Assembly (NCBI GenBank): GCA_903895595.1
Contig: CAITUP010000113.1
Span: 1 to 64,000 of the forward strand
Reading direction: 5' to 3'
DNA: 64,000 nt
From: an uncultured Acetobacteraceae bacterium
GTDB taxonomy: Bacteria; Pseudomonadota; Alphaproteobacteria; Acetobacterales; Acetobacteraceae
Shown: in pieces, positions 1 to 8,141 of the stretch
How the letters are laid out: each line of letters begins with the position of its first letter
Numbering within the stretch: position 1 is the first letter of the stretch
Program-made: the position numbers and the translations under genes
The notes under the pieces: generated by a model
Database searches by the model: none
Seen by the model: the letters and a program-made list of their open reading frames with translations, nothing else
Told to the model about the DNA's origin: nothing

Positions 1-67
1 ACCCGACCATTTCCGTCCAATGGGATAAAGATGGTCGGGTCAAGCCCTACCATGACGGGGGTACCCC
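1..67. repeat. REP-like palindromic intergenic element, copy 1
   Basis: Positions 31-39 (ATGGTCGGG) pair with 45-53 (CCCTACCAT) with one mismatch around a 5-nt loop. The first arm also matches the inverse complement of positions 1-10, so the left end can fold in two ways. It is followed by CATGACGGGG and a perfect GGGGTACCCC at 58-67. The words CCCGACCAT and ATGACGG recur in the palindrome at 21417-21473, which suggests a dispersed family. The remaining bases up to the gene at 185 show nothing else I recognise. Confidence 0.5.
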
Positions 68-184
68 GCCGTCCCGGATTTTCTCGTTTGCCATGGGTCC
101 TCCCCTTGCCGCCGATGTTACGCGCGGTTGGCGGCAGCGTCCACGCCGGGCATTCTGGGCCTCCGCATCCGATAAGGCATCCGC

Positions 185-1192
185 ATGAAAATCGGCTTCT
201 TTTTCTGGCCCTTCACCGTCGAACTGACGGAGACGATGGCGCGGCATGCCGATACCTACGGCTACGACATGATCGGGATCGCCGACACGCCCGGCAACGC
301 CATGGACCCCTGGGTCGCCGGCGCGCTGGTCGCCCGAGCGAACAGGACCTCGGAAATCGCGATGTGCGTCAGCAATTTTGTCACTCGCCTGCCGGCCGTC
401 AGCGCGGCGGCCATCGCCTCGCTCGATCTGCTGGCGCCGGGGCGGTGCGTGCTGGGGATCGGGGCCGGGCATAGCGGGACGAAGAATATCGGTGCCGGCA
501 AATCCTCGGCCCGCGACATGGCGGATAATATCGTGCTGACGCGCCGGCTGTTGCGGGGGGAGGTTGTGGAAACCGGCACCGGCACCGCGCAGATGCCGTG
601 GGTGAAGCGGCCGTCGAAGGTGTTCATGGCCTCGTCGCATCCGCGCGGCCTGAACGCCGCCGGCCGGGTCGCCGATGGGGTGTTCGTCAATTACGGACTG
701 CAAGCCGAACATGTCGCGGCCTCGGAAGCGCTGGTCGCGGCGGGCGCGCGGGAGGCCGGCCGGTCCCCGGACGACGCCGAAATCTGGCAGATCGCGGCGA
801 TGGATTGCACCGAGGACGGCGACCAGGCGCGCCAGCAGATCGGGGCGATTCTGGCGTTCGTGTCCGGCTACATCGTCGCCGGCAAGGACCCCGCGTCGCG
901 CGGCGTGCCGCCGGAACACCGGGACGCGGTGAAGGAGCTGTTGCGGCGATACAGCACTCGGCCCGGACCGCAGGATATCGCGCTGGTCCGGGAGTTGGGT
1001 CTGTTCGATTACCTGTCCCGCCGCTTCAGCGTCTGCGGCACCCCGGACGAGTGTTTCGCGCAAATCGTCGCCGCGGAGGCGGCGGGCGTAAAGCGGCTGA
1101 TGTTCAGTGTTAGCGTGGCGGTCGATCCGGCCGAGGCGGTGCGGCGATTCGGGGAAGAGGTGCTGCCGAGGCTCTTAAACCAAGTGCCCTAA
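185..1192 (+). CDS. LLM-class flavin-dependent oxidoreductase
   Basis: A 335-aa protein of the luciferase-like monooxygenase fold (TIM barrel binding FMN or F420). Seen: the N-terminal strand MKIGFFFWPF, an early barrel strand ending CVSNFVTR, and a helix-strand segment LDLLAPGRCVLGIGAGHSG typical of the family, where GIGAG lies near the flavin phosphate. Length is normal. The ATG at 185 has only a weak AAGG upstream but begins exactly at the first barrel strand. The substrate cannot be told. It stands alone: 268 bp separate it from the next gene. A second, only distantly similar member lies at 26130. Confidence 0.85.
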   Translation: MKIGFFFWPFTVELTETMARHADTYGYDMIGIADTPGNAMDPWVAGALVARANRTSEIAMCVSNFVTRLPAVSAAAIASLDLLAPGRCVLGIGAGHSGTKNIGAGKSSARDMADNIVLTRRLLRGEVVETGTGTAQMPWVKRPSKVFMASSHPRGLNAAGRVADGVFVNYGLQAEHVAASEALVAAGAREAGRSPDDAEIWQIAAMDCTEDGDQARQQIGAILAFVSGYIVAGKDPASRGVPPEHRDAVKELLRRYSTRPGPQDIALVRELGLFDYLSRRFSVCGTPDECFAQIVAAEAAGVKRLMFSVSVAVDPAEAVRRFGEEVLPRLLNQVP

Positions 1193-1220
1193 CCATCGAC
1201 ACACCGTCGCGTGGAAAGTC

Positions 1221-1250
1221 GTCATGCCGACGCAGGTCGGCATCCACGCC
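1221..1250. repeat. Short palindromic intergenic repeat (TGCCGAC/GTCGGCA)
   Basis: TGCCGAC at 1225-1231 and GTCGGCA at 1236-1242 form a perfect 7-bp stem with a 4-nt loop, embedded in the context GTCATGCC...GCATCCACG. This layout is typical of REP-like extragenic palindromes scattered through alphaproteobacterial genomes. It lies in the 268-bp gap between genes ending at 1192 and starting at 1461. Only one copy was noticed in this window, so family membership is inferred from form. Confidence 0.45.
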
Positions 1251-1460
1251 TCGCAACCTCCCGTCGGCTCAGGCGATGCCGAAGCACTGTATAGCGGCTC
1301 AGAGTATCGGCCGGTGCGGTGGCCATACTCAGGCGTCCTGCCGACGCGGTCGCCAAAACGGCTGGTCAGCCCGACACCCCCACGCGGACCGGCGTGGTAG
1401 CGCCCACCGCCGACCTGCCATATCTTCCCGCCCAACACGACACCATCCCGGAGGAACCCC

Positions 1461-2417
1461 ATGAGCGACCTGCCGAAACGTATCGACATCCACGAAGAAG
1501 GCCCGCGCGAGGGTTTCCAGATCGAACAAGGCCCGATCTCCACCGCCGACAAGGTCCGCTTCTGCGAGGCGCTGGCCGAGACAGGCCTGCACGACGTGCA
1601 ATGCGTGTCCTTCGTCGATGCCCGCCGGGTCCCCGGCATGGCCGACGCGGTCGAGGTCGCTCAGACCATCCGTCAGCGCCCCGACGTCCACTACACCGGC
1701 ATCGCGCTGAACCTGCGCGGCTACGAGCGTGCGGTGCAGACCCCGTTGCACATCACCGGCAGCCTGCAAATGAGCGCGTCGAACACGTTCTCCATCCACA
1801 ACACCAACAAAAATAACGAAGAGACTCTGGCCGAACAACGGCGCCAGCTGGAATTCTTCCGCGACAAGGGCATCGAGGTGGACACCGCCATCGTCATGAC
1901 CGCGTTCGGTTGCAATTTCGAGGGTGCGATCGCCCCGGAAACCGTCCGCGACTGCGTCGGTAGCCTGCTGGAACTGGCCGACGAGTTCGGCATCAAGCTG
2001 GACCGCATGCGGCTGGCGGACACCGTGGGCTGGGCCTCGCCTTTATCGGTCCAGCGCGTTGTCGGCATCGTCCGCGACAAATGGCCCGACCTGAAGCTGG
2101 GTTTGCATTTGCACGACACCCGCGGCACCGGCATGGCCAACGCGCTGATGGGCTTGCAGATGGGCATCGACAGCTACGACACCGCCTGCGCCGGCCTCGG
2201 CGGCTGCCCCTTCGCGGGACATAAGGGCGCGGCGGGCAATATCTGCACCGAGGATTTGGTGTTCATGGCGCACGAAATGGGCATCGAAACCGGCGTCGAT
2301 CTGGATGCTCTGATCGAATGCGCCCGCATGGCCGAGGATATCGTCGGTCACCAACTCCCCGGCAAGATCATGCACGGCGGCAGCCTGTCCAAGTTCCGGC
2401 ACGGAGCCGGGGCATGA
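1461..2417 (+). CDS. Hydroxymethylglutaryl-CoA lyase family protein
   Basis: A 318-aa HMGL-like TIM barrel lyase, cleaving a 3-hydroxy-3-methylacyl-CoA to acetyl-CoA plus a ketoacid or similar. Motifs: PREGFQ near residue 17 (the RDG metal/catalytic motif, here with Glu for Asp), LHLHDT (two metal-ligand histidines) and GGCPFA with the loop cysteine, followed by AAGN. A clear GGAGG-type ribosome site precedes ATG 1461. Its stop overlaps the start of the crotonase gene (ATGA), so the two are translationally coupled. Leucine/isovalerate catabolism is the obvious guess, but the Asp-to-Glu change leaves the exact substrate open. Confidence 0.85.
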   Translation: MSDLPKRIDIHEEGPREGFQIEQGPISTADKVRFCEALAETGLHDVQCVSFVDARRVPGMADAVEVAQTIRQRPDVHYTGIALNLRGYERAVQTPLHITGSLQMSASNTFSIHNTNKNNEETLAEQRRQLEFFRDKGIEVDTAIVMTAFGCNFEGAIAPETVRDCVGSLLELADEFGIKLDRMRLADTVGWASPLSVQRVVGIVRDKWPDLKLGLHLHDTRGTGMANALMGLQMGIDSYDTACAGLGGCPFAGHKGAAGNICTEDLVFMAHEMGIETGVDLDALIECARMAEDIVGHQLPGKIMHGGSLSKFRHGAGA

Positions 2418-3187
2418 ACGAGGTCCTGCTGGAAACGCGCGGCCACGTCCTCTGGATTTCCATTAATCGGGAAGAACGCCGCAACGCGATGAACGACGCG
2501 GTGATCGACGGTATCTCCGCCGGTTTCACCCAGGCGACGAACGATCCGTCCATTCGCGCCGTGGTTCTGACCGGGGTTGGGGATCGTGCCTTCTGCGCTG
2601 GCGCCGATCTCTCGGCCGGGTCGGGGTCGTTCAAATACGACTATTCGAAAGTCGGGCTGAACTTCGTGCGGCTGATGAAACAGGCGCGCGACCTGACCCT
2701 GCCCCTGATCGCCCGCGTCAACGGCCACGCCATGGCCGGGGGCATGGGCATGCTCGGTATGTGCGACATGGCCATCGCCGCCGAACACGCCCGCTTCGGC
2801 ATGCCGGAAGTCAAGGTCGGCATCTTTCCCATGCAGATCATGGCGGTGCTGCAACGCCTGATCCCGTCCCGCAAACTATACGAAATGGCGCTGACCGGCG
2901 AACCCATCGACGCAATGGAGGCCAAGGAGATCGGGCTGCTGAACTATGTCGTGCCCTCGGCCGAGTTGGACGCGAAGACGGATTGGCTGCTGTCCCGCCT
3001 GCTGGACAAAAGCCCCACCGCCATCCGCCGCGGCAAATACGCGATGCGCACGACCGAACAACTGAACTTCGACCAGTCGGCGGTGTTCATGGAGGCGCAG
3101 ATCGGCACCCTCGCGCTGACCGAGGACGCGGCGGAGGGAAGGCAGGCGTTCATCGAGAAACGCACGCCCGTCTGGACGGGGCGCTAA
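2414..3187 (+). CDS. Enoyl-CoA hydratase/isomerase family protein
   Basis: A 257-aa crotonase. Motifs: ERRNAMND (CoA site), FCAGADL (first oxyanion-hole strand), NGHAMAGGMGM (second oxyanion-hole loop) and MPEVKVGIFP carrying the glutamate equivalent to Glu164 of rat hydratase. The position equivalent to Glu144 (normally GGGCEL) reads GGMGM, so one of the two catalytic acids of a classical hydratase appears missing; it could be an isomerase-, lyase- or hydrolase-type crotonase. Start chosen at ATG 2414, overlapping the lyase stop by four bases and matching the family N-terminus; an in-frame upstream ATG at 2318 lies inside the lyase gene and gives a non-family extension. Confidence 0.88.
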   Translation: MNEVLLETRGHVLWISINREERRNAMNDAVIDGISAGFTQATNDPSIRAVVLTGVGDRAFCAGADLSAGSGSFKYDYSKVGLNFVRLMKQARDLTLPLIARVNGHAMAGGMGMLGMCDMAIAAEHARFGMPEVKVGIFPMQIMAVLQRLIPSRKLYEMALTGEPIDAMEAKEIGLLNYVVPSAELDAKTDWLLSRLLDKSPTAIRRGKYAMRTTEQLNFDQSAVFMEAQIGTLALTEDAAEGRQAFIEKRTPVWTGR

Positions 3188-3191
3188 CGCG

Positions 3192-3593
3192 ATGGACCGG
3201 CTGGCGCCCCTGCTGCACGCGCCGCCGGTCACCATCCTGCACGCAATCTGCGCGCTGGCAGGTTTCGTGCTTGGCGCGACCCAGCTCGCTGGACCGAAGG
3301 GCACGACCGCGCACCGGGTCATCGGCTGGACCTGGGTGCTGCTGCTGGGCACGGTCGCGGTCAGTTCCTTCGCCATCAACGACATCCGGCAGTTCGGGCC
3401 ATTCAGCCTGATCCATCTGCTCTCGGTTATGACGCTGGTGTTGCTTCCGATCGGGGTGCTGTGGGCCCGCCGTCATCAAGCCGCACGCCATGGACGGACG
3501 ATGACCGGCATCTTCATCGGCGCACTGGTGATCGCCGGCCTGTTTACACTGGCGCCCGGCCGCATCATGCATGCCGTTGTATTCGGAGGATAA
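3192..3593 (+). CDS. DUF2306-type small membrane protein
   Basis: 133 aa with four predicted membrane segments (about residues 12-32, 45-65, 72-92 and 106-126). The spacing of the histidines (HAICALAGF, TTAHRVIGW, IHLLSV, near the starts of helices) resembles the DUF2306 family of inner-membrane proteins, whose function is unknown. It starts 4 bp after the crotonase gene and ends 6 bp before a cupin gene, so it is probably in the same transcript. Confidence 0.7.
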   Translation: MDRLAPLLHAPPVTILHAICALAGFVLGATQLAGPKGTTAHRVIGWTWVLLLGTVAVSSFAINDIRQFGPFSLIHLLSVMTLVLLPIGVLWARRHQAARHGRTMTGIFIGALVIAGLFTLAPGRIMHAVVFGG

Positions 3594-3599
3594 CGCCCC

Positions 3600-3926
3600 A
3601 TGACCGACAGCCCCTATTTGTTCCGAGCGGCCGATCATCCGCTGGTGGCCGCGAATGAGCGATTGATGGTCCGGGAAGCCCAGTCCGGCTTCGGGATCGC
3701 GCTGCGCTACCAGGAACGGGCGCCGGGCGGAGCCGAGGGGGATTGGTGCGAAACCGGCCACTCCGTTTTCATTCTGTCCGGCCGCATCGCCTATCGGTTC
3801 GACGACCACACCGTGGAGGCCGGACCCGGCGACATGCTGCACATTCCCGCTGGCCCGGCCCACCGTCACAAGCCCACCGTGCTGGGGGAGGAAGCGGTTC
3901 GGTATGTTTTGACCGAATTCGGTTAG
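3600..3926 (+). CDS. Small cupin-domain protein
   Basis: 108 aa, a single cupin beta-barrel. Seen: the stretch ETGHSVFILSGRIAYRFD (cupin motif 1 region), then the GPGDMLHIPAGPAHRHK segment (motif 2, with the Gly-Asp turn and terminal histidines). Some metal ligands of motif 1 are not obvious, so it may be a non-enzymatic or weakly metal-binding cupin. It is the last gene of the 1461-3926 run, 6 bp downstream of the DUF2306 gene. Substrate unknown. Confidence 0.75.
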   Translation: MTDSPYLFRAADHPLVAANERLMVREAQSGFGIALRYQERAPGGAEGDWCETGHSVFILSGRIAYRFDDHTVEAGPGDMLHIPAGPAHRHKPTVLGEEAVRYVLTEFG

Positions 3927-3992
3927 AAAAAGCGGCGGCGTAAACGATTTATTAACCTTCTGGGTTCAAGGTGAGTGCGGAGGTACCCCGCG

Positions 3993-4907
3993 ATGCTCAC
4001 CCCCTCGATGCGCAACTGGTTCGGGCGGTCGTCCCGCTCGACCGTGACGATGCTGTTGGAACCGGCGATGCCTTTACCGGGCGAGGCGGTGCCGGAGACT
4101 TCGGCGGCGTCGGACCAGCCCAAGGCCGCAGCGCCTTTGTGGAGCCCCATCCGGCTGTCTGTCACCGATGCGTTATGGGGCGAAGGCTACCAAATCCCTG
4201 GTGGAGAGGTCGAGATTCTGCGACTTGCCAAGCCGCTTGGGTTGTCGGCGGCGGCCAGTTTAATGCTGTTGGGTGCCGGCACCGGAGGGGCGGCCTGTAG
4301 TTTGGTTGCCGGGCTGGGCGTGTGGGTGAACGGGTTCGAATCGGACCCCACGCTGCTGCATGCGGGCAACCAACGGCTGCTACGGTCCAACATGGGCAAA
4401 CGTGCGAGGCTCGACAGCTGGGACCCCGCCGAACCCAACTTCCCTCGCCATCGTTTTCACCATGCGCTTGCGCTGGAGCCGATGCAGGGGCAGCGGCCGG
4501 AGACCGTGCTGACCGCGATTTCCGCCGGTTTGAAGTCCGGCGGGCAATTGATGATGACCGAGCTGGTGGCCGATGCGCCGCTGGCCACGGCCGATGGCCT
4601 GGTGGCCCAATGGGCCCAATTGGAACGGCGCGACCCCAAGGCGTTACCCACGGAAATCGCCATCACGCGGGTCATGGGGCGGCAGGGCTACGATGTCCGA
4701 ATCGTGGAGGATCTGTCGCAACGGTATATGCATCAGGGAATCATGGGGTGGCGCCGGTTGGTGCGTGCCATGCAAGACGCGAAACCCACATCTGAGCAAG
4801 CTCGCGCCGTTGTTGCGGAGGCGGAGTTTTGGCTGATTCGCTTGCGTCTGATGAAGGAAGGACGTCTGCGGGTGGTCCGCTGGCATGGGATCGGCGGCGG
4901 GATGTAA
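3993..4907 (+). CDS. SAM-dependent methyltransferase-fold protein
   Basis: 304 aa. The stretch LMLLGAGTGGAACSLV (about residues 90-105) fits motif I of class I methyltransferases, followed by VNGFESDP where the acidic residue that holds SAM would sit. The rest has Rossmann-like alternation, including LKSGGQLMMTELV (strand 5 region). Start at ATG 3993 because GGAGG lies 9 nt upstream (3979-3983); a GTG at 3975 is possible. Substrate unknown. It lies directly upstream of tRNA-Phe on the same strand. Confidence 0.6.
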   Translation: MLTPSMRNWFGRSSRSTVTMLLEPAMPLPGEAVPETSAASDQPKAAAPLWSPIRLSVTDALWGEGYQIPGGEVEILRLAKPLGLSAAASLMLLGAGTGGAACSLVAGLGVWVNGFESDPTLLHAGNQRLLRSNMGKRARLDSWDPAEPNFPRHRFHHALALEPMQGQRPETVLTAISAGLKSGGQLMMTELVADAPLATADGLVAQWAQLERRDPKALPTEIAITRVMGRQGYDVRIVEDLSQRYMHQGIMGWRRLVRAMQDAKPTSEQARAVVAEAEFWLIRLRLMKEGRLRVVRWHGIGGGM

Positions 4908-4981
4908 CGTGGTTGCCGTACGCGACTTGATCCCCTGGCCGGGTTGGGGTAGTCAGCCTGCATCCGCTCCGGCGGACACAG

Positions 4982-5057
4982 GCCCAGGTAGCTCAGTTGG
5001 TAGAGCATGCGACTGAAAATCGCAGTGTCGGTGGTTCGATTCCGCCCCTGGGCACCA
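4982..5057 (+). tRNA. tRNA-Phe (anticodon GAA)
   Basis: A complete cloverleaf of 76 nt: acceptor stem GCCCAGG/CCTGGGC, D stem GCTC/GAGC with AGTTGGTA loop, anticodon stem TGCGA/TCGCA with loop CTGAAAA (anticodon GAA at positions 34-36), T arm GGTGG-TTCGATT-CCGCC, and an encoded CCA at 5055-5057. The decayed integrase just 3' of it suggests it once served as an integration site. Confidence 0.97.
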
Positions 5058-5155
5058 TTCTACCCCCCGGATATAGCAGCGTATTTTGGGTATTTTGAAG
5101 CTCATCGCCGTTTTGGCCAGATCGGCCTCTGTGTAATTCCTGTGTAACCGGGGCA

Positions 5156-5350
5156 TCAGGAAGCGCGTGCCGATCTCTTTTTCGGTTGATATCGATCATC
5201 GAGCTTATGCATCGCTTCCGCGATATGGCAGCCGGACTGGTGGGCGTACCTCTCGACCATCGCCATGGTCTTAAGGCCGCTAATGCGCTTGACGGTAGGC
5301 CGATCGACCCCCGCCTGAACCAAGTTAGTGTCCGCGCATGACGGCTCGTG
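5156..5350 (-). pseudogene. Decayed tyrosine recombinase (phage/ICE integrase), C-terminal remnant
   Basis: Reading the minus strand to a TGA at 5158-5156 gives a 64-aa tail that matches the C-terminus of integrases: NLVQAGVDRPTVKRISG, then LKTMAMVERYAHQSG. The tyrosine of ERYAH is intact. However, the GHKT box reads GLKT (catalytic His lost), and where an HDLRHTCAS-type box is expected only HEPSCADT is found (catalytic Arg lost). No start or upstream catalytic half is visible. Its 3' end is 98 bp from the tRNA-Phe 3' end, the usual layout of tRNA-targeting elements. Read as a scar of a lost island; no second attachment-site copy was noticed in the window. Confidence 0.72.
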
Positions 5351-5639
5351 GGCGCCAGGGGCTCGGCGCCTTCCGCCGTATGAGAGTGTCCGGTTTTCCG
5401 GGTCATGCCCGTCGAGCTAACCATTGACTCATGTTCGGCATGACGATGTAGCGCGCGCCGGTGTGTCAATCGTTCGTTCGGTTGGTGTCGGCGATCCGCC
5501 GGGCCATTCGACCCGACGCTATGACCGAACACGGCCAAACGTCGCACGCACGCGTTGTTCCGTCAGGGACGTATGCGCCACGAGCCGGTACCGGACATGC
5601 GGGAGGCGCGGTTCGTGCCGCCGATCGATCGAAGAGCGG
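5351..5639. other. Non-coding stretch beside integrase scar
   Basis: About 290 bp between the integrase remnant and the 3' end of the solute-binding protein gene. I see no convincing coding frame, repeat or terminator here. It may be degraded DNA from the same lost element. Confidence 0.4.
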
Positions 5640-6704
5640 CTACCGCATCCCCGTGATCTTGTCCCATTCCTTCACGAACTGCGTGTGCGTCTTGATGAAC
5701 GCGTCCCAATCCGTGGGGAACAGCAGTTTCATCTCCGCCGGTCTGACGCCTCCCGGCGGCGGTGTCACGTCGGTGCGGAGGGAATTGTACATCAGATCCT
5801 GCCCGTAGGCATTCTGGCCGGGAAGCCCGAGGAACCAGTCCAGGAACAGTCTCGCCGCTTCCTGATGCGGGGCTTCCTTGACCGCGCCCCAGCTTTCCGG
5901 CACCGCGATCAGGCCGTCGGGCGGATAGACGAACGCAATCGGCGCACCCTTGGCCTTCGCCAGCAAATAGCCGGAATATTGCGCCGTGTGGATGATCTTG
6001 TCCTGGCCGCTGATGGTGCGGTCGTATTGCTGCACATAGGAATCGAAGCCTTTTGGGCTGAGCGCGGCGAATTTCTTCCAGTAATCCTCGCCATAGAGCT
6101 GCCGCAGCAAATACCAGGTCATATGCTGCATGCCGGACGTGGAAGCCTTCGACGTGATGGAATCCTTCCAACGGGGATCGACGGCATCGAGCCAGTTTTT
6201 CGGTGCCTCATCCGCCGGCACCAGAGTCGGATTATATGCCAACGCGGCCACGCCGATGGCGCCCCAGGTGAAGAACCCCTCCGGCGTGCTTTTCCATTCC
6301 GGTTTGAAATGCGTCATTTCCGGGGATCGGTATTCCAGCCAGCCGCCGCGCTTCTGAAAATCCAGCACGAGGCTCATGTCGGAGAGCTGCACGATATCCA
6401 CCAGATAGGATTTCGCCTGCCGCTCCGCCAGCAGCTTGGCATAGAGCGCACCCGCCTGCAGGCGGACGTAGCCGGTGGAAATTTTCGGGAACATCTTGCG
6501 GAAGCGGGCGAGGACCTTTTCCGACCCATCCTCGGGGTCGGTGGAATAGACAACGACGCGCCCCTCGGCCTCGGCTTTGGCGATGTCGGCGCAGGTTTGG
6601 AACCCGTCCATTTGGTGCGGGTTCGGGCACAGGCTGGCGGCTCGGGCCGGAACGGCGAGCAGCAGTGTTGCCAATATGGACGCGAACAACGCGTTGTGGC
6701 GCAT
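5640..6704 (-). CDS. ABC transporter periplasmic solute-binding protein (iron/polyamine type)
   Basis: 354 aa with a signal peptide (MRHNALFAS...AVPARAA, cleavage near residue 22). The mature part follows the type II periplasmic-binding fold of Fe3+/spermidine binders: VVVYSTDPEDGSEKVLARF early, ALAYNPTLVP at the domain crossover, and DWFLGLPGQNAY near the C-terminus. The ATG at 6704 has AGGGAG upstream; the open frame continues to 7274 but the added part is antisense to the SH3 gene. No permease or ATPase gene adjoins it, so it is an orphan. Its ligand is unknown. It diverges from the SH3-protein gene, with 172 bp shared upstream. Confidence 0.85.
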   Translation of the reverse strand: MRHNALFASILATLLLAVPARAASLCPNPHQMDGFQTCADIAKAEAEGRVVVYSTDPEDGSEKVLARFRKMFPKISTGYVRLQAGALYAKLLAERQAKSYLVDIVQLSDMSLVLDFQKRGGWLEYRSPEMTHFKPEWKSTPEGFFTWGAIGVAALAYNPTLVPADEAPKNWLDAVDPRWKDSITSKASTSGMQHMTWYLLRQLYGEDYWKKFAALSPKGFDSYVQQYDRTISGQDKIIHTAQYSGYLLAKAKGAPIAFVYPPDGLIAVPESWGAVKEAPHQEAARLFLDWFLGLPGQNAYGQDLMYNSLRTDVTPPPGGVRPAEMKLLFPTDWDAFIKTHTQFVKEWDKITGMR

Positions 6705-6876
6705 GACGAAGCTCCCTGACGTGTTTCTTATCCCGTTAGAGCATACTGTTCCCAAGTGCGGGTCAAGCGATGGCCGGCACCCCATCCGAGCGAGGCATGG
6801 CAGCAGCGACAAACATTGTCCTCGGGGTTTGCCCGCCCGAGCCCGGCCTGATATCGATGCCGGGAAAGGTTTCCGC

Positions 6877-7647
6877 ATGCGATTCCTCCCGTTGGCACCG
6901 CTGATTCGCGCAATCGTCCCGCTGGCCATACTGGCGGCGGTACCGGCAGTCGGTTGGGCGCAGTCCGGAACCCCGCAACAACCCGCCGCGCAGCCACCCG
7001 GCGCGCCCCCGAAGCCGCAGGCAGCCCCGCGCGTTCCGGTGACCAAGCCCGCCCCCCCTGTGGTGCACGCGCAACCCTCGGCCCATGCGCAAAAACCGCC
7101 GGCCAAACCGGCCGCTGCCCCTACGCCGCCGACCCCGCCCGTGGCCCCCGTCGTCGCGCCGGTCCCAGCCACGCCCGCCACTCCGCCTCCCGCCGCGAAA
7201 CCGGCGGATGGCGAAAAGGAAACCGAATCGAGGCCCGTTCCTCGCTTCCAGGCCCTGCGGTCGAACGAGGTCAACCTGCGGGCCGGCCCCGGCCAGCGCT
7301 ACCGCATCGACTGGGTGTACAAACGCACCGATCTGCCGGTGAAGGTGGAACGGGAGTTCGAACACTGGCGCCTGGTCCGCGATGCCGACGACATCCAGGG
7401 CTGGGTCAATCAGGCAACCTTGACGTCCCGCCGCAGCTTCATTGTCAAAGGGGCGGACGCCACGCTACGGGACGACCCCAAGGAGACCGCCTCCGCCGTG
7501 GCCATCCTGCAGCCGGGGGTCATCGGGCGGCTTCGCGCCTGCCCCAAGGCATCGGATTGGTGCAAGGTGCAGGTCGCCGGCCACAGCGGATACCTGCGCC
7601 GGTCCCAGTTCTTCGGCACCCTCCCGGACGAGGAAATCGCGCCATGA
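6877..7647 (+). CDS. Exported SH3-domain protein
   Basis: 256 aa. Signal peptide at residues 1-28 (cut after VGWAQ), a long Pro/Ala-rich linker (about 30-120), then two bacterial SH3-like units: NLRAGPGQRY...GWVNQ and ATLRDDPKE...GYLRRS. Such proteins sit in the periplasm and often bind or modulate cell wall. Start ATG 6877 chosen because it opens the signal peptide; the frame is open upstream into the divergent promoter. The next gene starts inside its stop codon (ATGA at 7644), so the two are coupled. Confidence 0.85.
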   Translation: MRFLPLAPLIRAIVPLAILAAVPAVGWAQSGTPQQPAAQPPGAPPKPQAAPRVPVTKPAPPVVHAQPSAHAQKPPAKPAAAPTPPTPPVAPVVAPVPATPATPPPAAKPADGEKETESRPVPRFQALRSNEVNLRAGPGQRYRIDWVYKRTDLPVKVEREFEHWRLVRDADDIQGWVNQATLTSRRSFIVKGADATLRDDPKETASAVAILQPGVIGRLRACPKASDWCKVQVAGHSGYLRRSQFFGTLPDEEIAP

Positions 7648-8072
7648 GCCTCGACGGACAAACCGACGACGCCATCCGAACCGCCTTTGCCGCGACCAAG
7701 CGGATCGCCCTGGTCGGCGCATCGGCGAAACCCTGGCGCGCCTCGCATGAGGTGATGCGCTTCCTGCTGGATCGCGGTTTCGACGTGACCCCGGTCAACC
7801 CTATCCTCGCCGGCCAGACCATCCACGGCAAGACCGTCGTCGCGACCCTTACCGATGCCGGCCCGCTGGAGATGGTGGACGTCTTCCGCAACACCACCCA
7901 TGTCGGCCCCCTGATCGACACCGCCATCCGGCTCGGCGCCAAGACCATCTGGATGCAGCTGGGCGTCGTGGACCAGGATGCCGCGGCCAAAGCGAGGGCA
8001 GCCGGCCTGACTGTTTTCATGGATCGCTGTCCCGTGATCGAGGATCGGCGGCTCCAGCTGTTTCGTCATTGA
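7644..8072 (+). CDS. CoA-binding domain protein (YccU-like)
   Basis: 142 aa, a single Rossmann-type CoA-binding domain. Motifs: RIALVGASAKPWRASHEV (dinucleotide/CoA phosphate loop), VTPVNPILAGQTIHG, and a C-terminal VFMDRCPVIEDRR. The family's exact role is unknown. It overlaps the preceding SH3 gene by 4 bp. Length is normal for the stand-alone family. Confidence 0.88.
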   Translation: MSLDGQTDDAIRTAFAATKRIALVGASAKPWRASHEVMRFLLDRGFDVTPVNPILAGQTIHGKTVVATLTDAGPLEMVDVFRNTTHVGPLIDTAIRLGAKTIWMQLGVVDQDAAAKARAAGLTVFMDRCPVIEDRRLQLFRH

Positions 8073-8087
8073 ATTCGCCGAACGGAA

Positions 8088-8104
8088 GCGCCACTTAGTG
8101 GCGC
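8088..8104. promoter_or_regulatory. 17-bp perfect palindrome
   Basis: GCGCCACT-T-AGTGGCGC: two perfect 8-bp arms around one central base, in the 69-bp gap upstream of the DUF2076 gene. A one-base centre makes a stable RNA hairpin less likely than a dimeric protein-binding site, but this is only inferred from symmetry. Confidence 0.35.
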
Positions 8105-8141
8105 ACGCAGGTCGATAACAGAGGACCCACGGGGACCGATC

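Noticed and set aside
47-1063. A long minus-strand open frame opposite the first oxidoreductase gene.
   Set aside because: It is Arg/Gly/Ala-rich, has no domain, and the plus-strand protein in the same place is a clear family member; long shadow frames are common at this GC content.
4953-5156. Minus-strand reading frames through the tRNA-Phe gene that look like proteins ending in GGIEPPTLRFSVACSTN or starting WCPGAESNHRHCDFQ.
   Set aside because: These are antisense translations of the tRNA gene, a well-known annotation artefact; the tRNA itself is certain.
5424-6719. A 431-codon plus-strand open frame opposite the solute-binding protein gene.
   Set aside because: The minus strand gives a signal peptide and a full solute-binding fold; this frame gives only His/Arg-rich sequence without motifs.
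7000-7210. A possible low-complexity DNA repeat in the SH3 gene.
   Set aside because: It is the Pro/Ala linker of an exported protein, with no regular DNA unit.
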